A program made the position numbers and the translations under genes. A stretch of DNA of 64,000 nucleotides, from positions 470,386-534,385 of the forward strand of contig NZ_VTFU01000003.1 in NCBI RefSeq assembly GCF_009192735.1. The letters are read 5' to 3'. The DNA comes from Arthrobacter gandavensis. GTDB lineage: Bacteria > Actinomycetota > Actinomycetes > Actinomycetales > Micrococcaceae. Below the pieces are notes generated by a model. The model worked only from the letters and a program-made list of their open reading frames with translations, did no database searches and had not been told where the DNA came from. Positions 58,992 through 64,000 of the stretch are shown here, one piece after another (position 1 is the stretch's first letter; every line of letters starts with the position of its first letter).

Positions 58992-59381
58992 ATGGAAAGA
59001 CAGCCTGGAGGAACCGCTGCCGATGACGCCGCAGCAGTGCAGCCGTTTATGTGCTCGTTCTGCCTGCGCCCGCGCGAGCAGACCGGACTGCTGGTGGGCG
59101 CGCCTGCGGTGGCCATCTGCCGCGGCTGTACGGAATCCGCCCTGGTCCTTTTTGAACATGCGCCGGCCGATCCGAATCCCTCCCCGCGGGCGCCTTGGGA
59201 TCTGCTCGGCGACCGGGAACTGCTGGCGAGGCTGCCGCAGATCGCGAAGGCGCGCGACGACGTCGAGAACCACTTGCGGCAATGGGTGGCCGCCGCCCGC
59301 TCGCGGGACATCAGCTGGGCCGGCATCGGAGAAGCGCTGGGAATGTCCCGCCAGTCGGCCTGGGAGCGGTTCCACGGCTAG
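58992..59381 (+). CDS. ClpX C4-type zinc finger / HTH-like protein
   Basis: 129 residues. A ClpX-type C4 zinc finger (MCSFCLRPREQ ... ICRGCTESA, about 20-48) is joined to a helical domain ending in SWAGIGEALGMSRQSAWERFHG, a recognisable helix-turn-helix of the type found in small actinobacterial regulators. It is divergent from an MFS exporter across a perfect palindrome, so it may regulate that gene. It has no AAA+ domain and so is not ClpX. Confidence 0.82.
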   Translation: MERQPGGTAADDAAAVQPFMCSFCLRPREQTGLLVGAPAVAICRGCTESALVLFEHAPADPNPSPRAPWDLLGDRELLARLPQIAKARDDVENHLRQWVAAARSRDISWAGIGEALGMSRQSAWERFHG

Positions 59382-59430
59382 CGAGCCGTAAAGACTCCGG
59401 CAAGCGGAGGAAAGCCCAATAATGCACTCC

Positions 59431-59444
59431 CTGCAAACTTGCAG
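59431..59444. promoter_or_regulatory. Candidate TetR operator upstream of the MacB-like ABC operon
   Basis: CTGCAA-AC-TTGCAG, 6-bp perfect arms, 24 bp before the ATPase start; a half-site CTGCA repeats at 59448. The TetR gene is third in this operon. Confidence 0.5.
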
Positions 59445-59467
59445 AAACTGCACGTAGTGTTGCCGGC

Positions 59468-60190
59468 ATGACACCACAAATACTCAGCGCTCAGGACCTG
59501 ACCAAGTCGTACGGTCAGGGGGAGAACCGCTTTGACGCCCTCAAAGGCGTCAATCTGTCCGTGGACGCGGGAGAGTCCCTCGCCATCGTCGGCAAGAGCG
59601 GCTCCGGCAAGTCCACCCTCATGCATCTGCTGGCACTTCTGGACACGCCGGACGGCGGCACGATTACCGTCAAGGGCCAGGACGCCCGCTCGCTGGGCAA
59701 AAACGAGCTGAACGAACTGCGCAACCGGGACTTCGGCTTTGTGTTCCAGCAGTTCTTCCTCACCCCCAACTCCTCAGTGCTGGATAACGTGGTGCTGCCG
59801 CTGATGATTGCCGGGGTAAAGCCGGCAGAGCGGAAAAAGCGCGGCATGGAGGCGCTGGAGCGCCTGGAAATGGCGGACAAGGCCCGAAACCGGGCCACCG
59901 ACCTCTCCGGCGGACAAAAGCAGCGCGTGGTCATTGCCCGTGCCCTCGTGAACAACCCGTCGGTCATCTTCGCCGATGAGCCCACCGGAAACCTGGACAC
60001 CGCCACCGGCGCCGTCGTCGAAGACATCCTTTTTGATCTGAACCGGGAACAGGGCATCACCCTGATCGCCGTCACGCACGACACCGATCTCGCGGCCCGC
60101 TGCGGCCGCCAGTTCTACATCAAGGACGGCCGCGAAGTATCGGCCGCCGAACTCACCTCCACCACCATCACCACAGGGGCCTCCGCATGA
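59468..60190 (+). CDS. MacB/LolD-type ABC transporter ATPase
   Basis: 240 residues with Walker A VGKSGSGKST, Q-loop FVFQQFFLTP, signature DLSGGQKQRVVIARAL, Walker B VIFADEPTGNLD and H-loop AVTHDTD. The GNLD ending and size fit the FtsE/LolD/MacB branch, which drives mechanotransmission rather than classic transport. It is coupled to the FtsX-like permease by an ATGA overlap. Confidence 0.93.
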   Translation: MTPQILSAQDLTKSYGQGENRFDALKGVNLSVDAGESLAIVGKSGSGKSTLMHLLALLDTPDGGTITVKGQDARSLGKNELNELRNRDFGFVFQQFFLTPNSSVLDNVVLPLMIAGVKPAERKKRGMEALERLEMADKARNRATDLSGGQKQRVVIARALVNNPSVIFADEPTGNLDTATGAVVEDILFDLNREQGITLIAVTHDTDLAARCGRQFYIKDGREVSAAELTSTTITTGASA

Positions 60191-61458
60191 CCGCCGGCGA
60201 CATTCTCCGCTCTGCCGTATCCAACACCTTCCGCAGCAAGGTCCGCACCGCGCTCACCGTCGTCGCCATCTTTATCGGTGCCTTCACGCTTACGCTCACC
60301 AGCGCCATTGGTGCCGGCGTTTCGGACTACATCGACAAGCAGGTGGGCGCCATTGGCGGTGACGACCTGATGACCGTCTCTCCCACCACTGACGCTGCGG
60401 CCGCGGATGACGGGCCCAAGGAATACGATCCCAACGGCGCCGCCACGCAGGGCAATTTCACCCTGCTCTCGGACGCCGACATCGACGCCATCCGCGCCAC
60501 GGACGGCATCGAGAAGGTCGAACCCGCCGCGATGCTGGCGCCTGATTACATCCAGCACGACGGCGGCGCCAGATTTGAGCTGACCGTCAACCCGATGGTG
60601 GGGCTGGCCGACGCCGACCTGGCCGCCGGCCGCCAGCTCGCCGATGGCGACGGGGCACTGGAAGTGCTGATTCCCTCCAGCTACGTGGAAGCCATGGGAT
60701 TCGCCGATGCCGAAGCGGCCCTGGACGAGACGGTAACCATTGCCGTCACCGACTACGCCGGAACCCAGCACACCGTGGACGCGGTCATCGCCGGCGTCCA
60801 GAACGATTCCCTCTTCGGCGACGGCGCCGGTTTCAACGCCGACCTGCGCGCCGAGATGGACGCCCTGCAGCGCACTGGAATTCCGGAGGGCGTATCCACC
60901 GGCTACATCACCTCCGTGGCTTACCTCGACGACGACACGGATGAGGACCAGCTCGCCGCCATCAAGGCAGACCTGGAAGACAAGGGCTTCACCGGCCTCA
61001 CGGTCGCCGACCAGATCGGTGCCATCCAGACGGTCATCAACGGGATCATCGGCGTGCTGAACGCCTTCGCCGTTATCGCCCTGATCGCCGCCGGCTTCGG
61101 AATCGTCAACACACTGCTGATGAGCGTGCAGGAACGGACCCGCGAGATTGGCCTGATGAAGGCCATGGGCATGGGCGGCGGCAAGATCTTTGCGCTGTTC
61201 AGCGTTGAGGCGATCTTCATCGGTTTCCTTGGGTCGGCCATTGGCGCCGGTGTCGCCGTCGGTCTGGGTTCCGTGATCAGTTCAGTGCTTTCGAACACCG
61301 TTCTTTCCTCGCTGCCGGGCCTTCACATCATGCTGTTCACGCCCGCATCCGTGGCCACTATCATCGGCATCGTTATGCTGATCGCGTTCCTGGCCGGCAC
61401 CCTGCCGGCCCGCCGCGCGGCCAAGCAAAACCCGATCGATGCGCTGCGGTACGAGTAG
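60187..61458 (+). CDS. FtsX/MacB-type ABC permease
   Basis: 423 residues. One N-terminal helix (about 15-40) is followed by a large extracytoplasmic MacB-type domain (about 42-290), then three C-terminal helices, with the conserved QERTREIGLMKAMGMGGGKIFALFSVEAI block between TM2 and TM3. This is the standard layout for MacB-like exporters. The substrate is unknown; the downstream TetR gene suggests an inducible efflux or envelope stress function. Confidence 0.92.
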   Translation: MTAGDILRSAVSNTFRSKVRTALTVVAIFIGAFTLTLTSAIGAGVSDYIDKQVGAIGGDDLMTVSPTTDAAAADDGPKEYDPNGAATQGNFTLLSDADIDAIRATDGIEKVEPAAMLAPDYIQHDGGARFELTVNPMVGLADADLAAGRQLADGDGALEVLIPSSYVEAMGFADAEAALDETVTIAVTDYAGTQHTVDAVIAGVQNDSLFGDGAGFNADLRAEMDALQRTGIPEGVSTGYITSVAYLDDDTDEDQLAAIKADLEDKGFTGLTVADQIGAIQTVINGIIGVLNAFAVIALIAAGFGIVNTLLMSVQERTREIGLMKAMGMGGGKIFALFSVEAIFIGFLGSAIGAGVAVGLGSVISSVLSNTVLSSLPGLHIMLFTPASVATIIGIVMLIAFLAGTLPARRAAKQNPIDALRYE

Positions 61459-61500
61459 CAGCCGGTGGGGAACCGGGATACGGGAAGAGAGGGAGCAGGC

Positions 61501-62145
61501 ATGGACGGCATCACCGCCGCGGCCGGAGACGATCCGGGCGAGGGGCTGCGCGCCCGCAAGCGCGCGGCTGCCCGGGCCGCCATCGAGCGGGCCGCACTAG
61601 CGCTGGTGCGTGAACGCGGATACGAGCGGGTAACCGTCGACATGATCTGCGCGGCGAGCATGGTCTCGCCCCGGACGTTCTTCAACTACTTCGGTTCCAA
61701 GGAGGGCGTGTTCCTGGGGCCGGCCCCCCACGACGCCACCGAGGCCGTGGCACGCGCCTTCCGGGCGGACACCGGCGCCCCGGTGGTCCTGGCCCTGGCC
61801 CGGGCAGTGTTCTCCGCGCTGTTTGAGGGCCAGCCCGACGCGGAATTAGCCCGGGCACGGATGAAGGTGGTCATGGATTCACCGGAGCTGCTGTCCAAGC
61901 AGAACGAACGCATGGCCGTCCACGAAAACCAGTTGGTGGACCTGGTGGCTGCCCGGTATGAGCGGGAGCTCCGCGGCGAATCGGCCGCGGAGCTCGCCGC
62001 CGAGGCGCGGATGGTGGTGGGCCTGGCTCTGGGCGTTGTCCGGGTGGTGCTCCAGGAGAGCTATCTGGAGGACGGCGCGGGGTGGCCCGGCGACGCTGTC
62101 ATGGACCGCTCCGGGAAGTTGCTGGAGCGAATCTTCGCCCGCTGA
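61501..62145 (+). CDS. TetR-family regulator of the ABC operon
   Basis: 214 residues. The N-terminal HTH is GYERVTVDMICAASMVSPRTFFNYFGSKEGVF (about 38-70), with a C-terminal ligand domain from about residue 80. ATG 61501 follows a GGAG site. It lies 42 bases after the permease gene on the same strand and is probably co-transcribed. A palindrome before the ATPase gene (59431) is the likely autoregulatory target. Confidence 0.9.
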   Translation: MDGITAAAGDDPGEGLRARKRAAARAAIERAALALVRERGYERVTVDMICAASMVSPRTFFNYFGSKEGVFLGPAPHDATEAVARAFRADTGAPVVLALARAVFSALFEGQPDAELARARMKVVMDSPELLSKQNERMAVHENQLVDLVAARYERELRGESAAELAAEARMVVGLALGVVRVVLQESYLEDGAGWPGDAVMDRSGKLLERIFAR

Positions 62146-62214
62146 CCTCTTGAGGTGCTCCCGTAGCGGCCTGGCGGTGCTGTCCCGCCGCGGTCTTATC
62201 GTGCGGCCCTGCCG

Positions 62215-62550
62215 TTACGGCGCGGCGGCCGGGCCGTCGTCGTCGTCAGCTTCCCCCGGGCGGGAGCCGAACGTGCGCCTGATCCCGGTGCCCTTCCCCA
62301 AATGTTCGGGGTTGGGCTGGGACGTGGCGATCAGGAGCAGGAGCATCAGCAGCGTCACGATGAACGTTACGCAGGCGGCGGCGACACCGAGCTCCCACCG
62401 GAACTCACGCTCAGTGCCGCCGGTGGAGAAAAGCGCAACGGATACCCCCGCCACGGCTGCCAGCACGGCAGAGATGATGACGGGAACGTTGCCGTAGTCC
62501 TGGCGGCCGGACGGGCGGTGCTGCCCGGGGCTGGATGGTGTCTGGGGCAT
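62215..62550 (-). CDS. Hypothetical two-helix membrane protein
   Basis: 111 residues with hydrophobic helices at about 21-41 and 52-75 and an acidic C-terminus (EADDDDGP). ATG 62550 is used since AGGAGG is 7 bases upstream; an ATG two codons earlier is too close to it. Family not recognised. Confidence 0.7.
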   Translation of the reverse strand: MPQTPSSPGQHRPSGRQDYGNVPVIISAVLAAVAGVSVALFSTGGTEREFRWELGVAAACVTFIVTLLMLLLLIATSQPNPEHLGKGTGIRRTFGSRPGEADDDDGPAAAP

Positions 62551-62599
62551 GGCCATTCCTCCTGCGGAGAGGGTGAAGACGCACGCACCATCGTAAGAC

Positions 62600-63250
62600 T
62601 CAGGCCGCCCCGCCGGAACCCCGGGCCGAAGGGTGCGCCGGAGCTTTTGCAGGCCGGGGTGCAAGGCTCCGCATGTCGAACATCGGCAGGGTGCGGTTGA
62701 TCAGGGGGCCAACCAGCAGCGCGAAGGCCACAGTGCCCAGCCCCACCGTTCCGCCCAGCGCCCACCCCGTGGCGAGAACCGCCACTTCGATCCCGGTGCG
62801 CACCGCCCACACCGGCCAGCCGAAACGGACGTGTATTCCGGTCATCAGGCCGTCCCGCGGACCGGGCCCAAGCCTTGCCCCCAGGTAGAGCCCGGTGGCG
62901 GCAGCCAACAGCAACAATCCGCCGGTAAAGAGCAGTATCTGCGCCCACAGCTGGTCCGGCGGACTCACCAGGAGGAGGCAGATTTCTGCGCTGGGCCCCA
63001 CCAGCAGCACGTTCAGGACCGTGCCGATTCCCGGTTTCTGCCGGAGCGGAATCCACAGCAGCAGCACCAGCAGGCCAATCAGGTTGGTGACCAGGCCGAA
63101 GGGCAGGCCGGACTGCTTGGATGTTCCCTGGGAGAGGACGTCCCAGGGCGAGACTCCCTGGTTTGCCTGGATCATCATGCCGATGGCAAAGCCATAACAA
63201 AAAAGCCCGAACAGCAGCTGGGCTGTGCGGCGAACGGTGATCCGTGTCAT
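62600..63250 (-). CDS. YczE-type membrane protein
   Basis: 216 residues, about five or six hydrophobic segments. QGVSPWDVLSQGTSKQSGLPFG and GLYLGARLGPGPRDGLMTG match the YczE/YyaS family of membrane proteins of unknown function. ATG 63250 has only a weak ribosome-binding site but is required to include the first helix. It is divergent from an HTH-less TetR-like gene across an inverted repeat. Confidence 0.85.
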   Translation of the reverse strand: MTRITVRRTAQLLFGLFCYGFAIGMMIQANQGVSPWDVLSQGTSKQSGLPFGLVTNLIGLLVLLLWIPLRQKPGIGTVLNVLLVGPSAEICLLLVSPPDQLWAQILLFTGGLLLLAAATGLYLGARLGPGPRDGLMTGIHVRFGWPVWAVRTGIEVAVLATGWALGGTVGLGTVAFALLVGPLINRTLPMFDMRSLAPRPAKAPAHPSARGSGGAA

Positions 63251-63355
63251 GACCCAAGACAAGCCGGAAACAGGCTGCCGTTCAAGCGGATGTCCGACAT
63301 GACGGAGAGGGGTTTGCCAAAGCTGAAGTAAATGCCAAACCGGGCTAAGCTTGTC

Positions 63356-63378
63356 GGTCAATCGAAACACGGTTGACC
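63356..63378. promoter_or_regulatory. Inverted repeat between YczE and TetR-like genes
   Basis: GGTCAA and TTGACC, perfect 6-bp arms 11 bases apart, 18 bases before the TetR-like ATG. A possible operator in the divergent promoter. Confidence 0.4.
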
Positions 63379-63395
63379 ATTGAGCTGGAGGAAAA

Positions 63396-63902
63396 ATGTT
63401 CAGGCCAGGCGCACGAATCGACGAGGTCGAGCGGGACGTTGAAGCAATGATCATCGAGCTGGTCCACGAACTGGGCCGGCTCGCGGAAGCGGATCCCAAC
63501 CCGGTGGGAGCCCAGGACCGGGCGTATATCCAGGCGTTCTCTGATGCCGGATCCAACAGCAACACTGACCAGGGCGCACTGCTGGCCACCGCCGTCGGAC
63601 GGCCGAACCTGGCGGAATCACTGGTGTACCTGAACCGGCGACTGGACCGTGACAACCTGGATCCGCGCCAGCCCACGGGAGTTATCGGCGTCATCATCCG
63701 GTTGGCCATGGACGGCCTGTGGGTCAGCGACATCCTGGATTCCACCCGCTTCGCGGACAAGGAACGCACCCGCATCACCAATCTGCTCACGGCGCTGACC
63801 CGCGTCAGCGACGACCAGCTGGAAACCATGCTCGGTGAGCTTGCCGCCTCCGGCGCCGTGAACGAGGGCGGGCCTAGGTGTACCCGGCCAGGACGTTGGT
63901 AG
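63396..63902 (+). CDS. TetR C-terminal-domain-like protein lacking the HTH, 3' end altered by an IS
   Basis: 168 residues. The core (ALLATAVGRPNLAESLVYLNRRL and VIIRLAMDGLWVSDIL) matches the TetR_C_37 ligand domain, but the usual ~50-residue N-terminal DNA-binding domain is absent although the ATG has a strong GGAGGA. Near the C-terminus the frame crosses into the putative IS left end (about 63879), so the last ~8 residues (CTRPGRW) are likely IS-encoded and the native end is lost. It may be a truncated regulator or a stand-alone ligand-binding protein. Confidence 0.7.
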   Translation: MFRPGARIDEVERDVEAMIIELVHELGRLAEADPNPVGAQDRAYIQAFSDAGSNSNTDQGALLATAVGRPNLAESLVYLNRRLDRDNLDPRQPTGVIGVIIRLAMDGLWVSDILDSTRFADKERTRITNLLTALTRVSDDQLETMLGELAASGAVNEGGPRCTRPGRW

Positions 63903-63924
63903 CGGCGTGGCTGGTTGAACGAAA

Positions 63925-63981
63925 GAGAACCTCCGGGTGGGATGTGGCTTGTCAAAGACCCACTCCAACCCGGAGGTTCTC
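63925..63981 (+). promoter_or_regulatory. Hairpin sequestering the transposase ribosome-binding site
   Basis: GAGAACCTCCGGGT and ACCCGGAGGTTCTC form a perfect 14-bp stem (63925-63938, 63968-63981), ending directly before the GTG start. The GGAGG site (63972-63976) is fully paired with CCTCC. Such a fold would block initiation when transcription enters from outside the element. Confidence 0.8.
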
Positions 63982-64000
63982 GTGTCCCACAGTACTGCCC
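63982..64000 (+). CDS. IS481-like transposase (only first codons in window)
   Basis: GTG start 5 bases after GGAGG; the visible residues are VSHSTA. Many IS481-family transposases of Micrococcaceae open with a similar MSHxxA. The rest lies outside the window, so the assignment rests on the short N-terminus and the IS-like terminus. Confidence 0.5.

Larger units (their letters stand above)
63879..64000 (+). mobile_element. Left end of an IS481-like insertion sequence (truncated by window edge)
   Basis: TGTACCCGGCCAGGACGTTG looks like a terminal inverted repeat starting with TGT, immediately downstream of a CTAG tetranucleotide (63874-63877), a known target of some IS481-family elements. A transposase-like start VSHSTA follows at 63982. 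The right end lies outside the window, so the family and target duplication are not confirmed. Confidence 0.6.

Noticed and set aside
58992..59381. Annotation as ClpX
   Set aside because: Only the C4 zinc finger is shared; there is no AAA+ ATPase domain.

Overview
The window looks like the chromosome of a high-GC Gram-positive soil actinobacterium of the Micrococcaceae (Arthrobacter-like). The evidence is GC-rich codon use throughout, a DUF222/HNH endonuclease gene, an actinobacterial tmRNA with a tag ending DFALAA, a compact guanidine-III riboswitch, sugar ABC importers without a local ATPase, and several GTG/TTG starts. The species cannot be fixed from the sequence alone. No rRNA, tRNA or CRISPR array was seen.

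Layout. 1-5.0 kb: end of a drug-type ABC exporter, two GNAT acetyltransferases, a thioredoxin-reductase-like flavoprotein and an Nramp manganese transporter with a palindromic operator. 5-13.7 kb: tandem repeats, a DUF222/HNH protein, several small membrane proteins, an amino-acid permease, and a pair of SMR (Gdx-type) exporter subunits behind a guanidine-III riboswitch. 13.7-39.3 kb: a large carbohydrate island. It holds a pectate lyase, three extracellular sugar-binding lipoproteins (two are tandem paralogues), two permeases, two LacI-family repressors, three Gfo/Idh/MocA oxidoreductases (one fused to a PmoA/DUF6807 domain), an epimerase, an enolase-superfamily dehydratase, a degenerate M24 'peptidase', an esterase, DUF993, a TIM-barrel isomerase and an SMP-30 lactonase. 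At least six LacI-type palindromes tie these units together, and two of them share an identical 15-mer.

39.9-49.3 kb: an aromatic-acid catabolic cluster. It consists of an AAHS transporter, a bifunctional FAD-monooxygenase/old-yellow-enzyme of the salicylyl-CoA/2-aminobenzoyl-CoA type, an aryl-CoA ligase, a thioesterase, a small cupin, an FAH-family hydrolase, a RidA protein and a PaaX-type repressor. Together they suggest a CoA-dependent route from salicylate or anthranilate to central metabolism. 49.4-64 kb: a kinase, tmRNA, galTK, a stress-type SDR with small acidic proteins, an MFS pump opposite a ClpX-zinc-finger/HTH protein across a perfect palindrome, a MacB-like ABC system with its TetR regulator, and a YczE-type membrane protein. 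The last gene is an HTH-less TetR-like gene whose 3' end meets the left end of an IS481-like element. That element's transposase ribosome-binding site lies inside a perfect hairpin.

A recurrent oddity is the number of short tandem repeats, both between genes and inside coding sequences as low-complexity linkers or tails.
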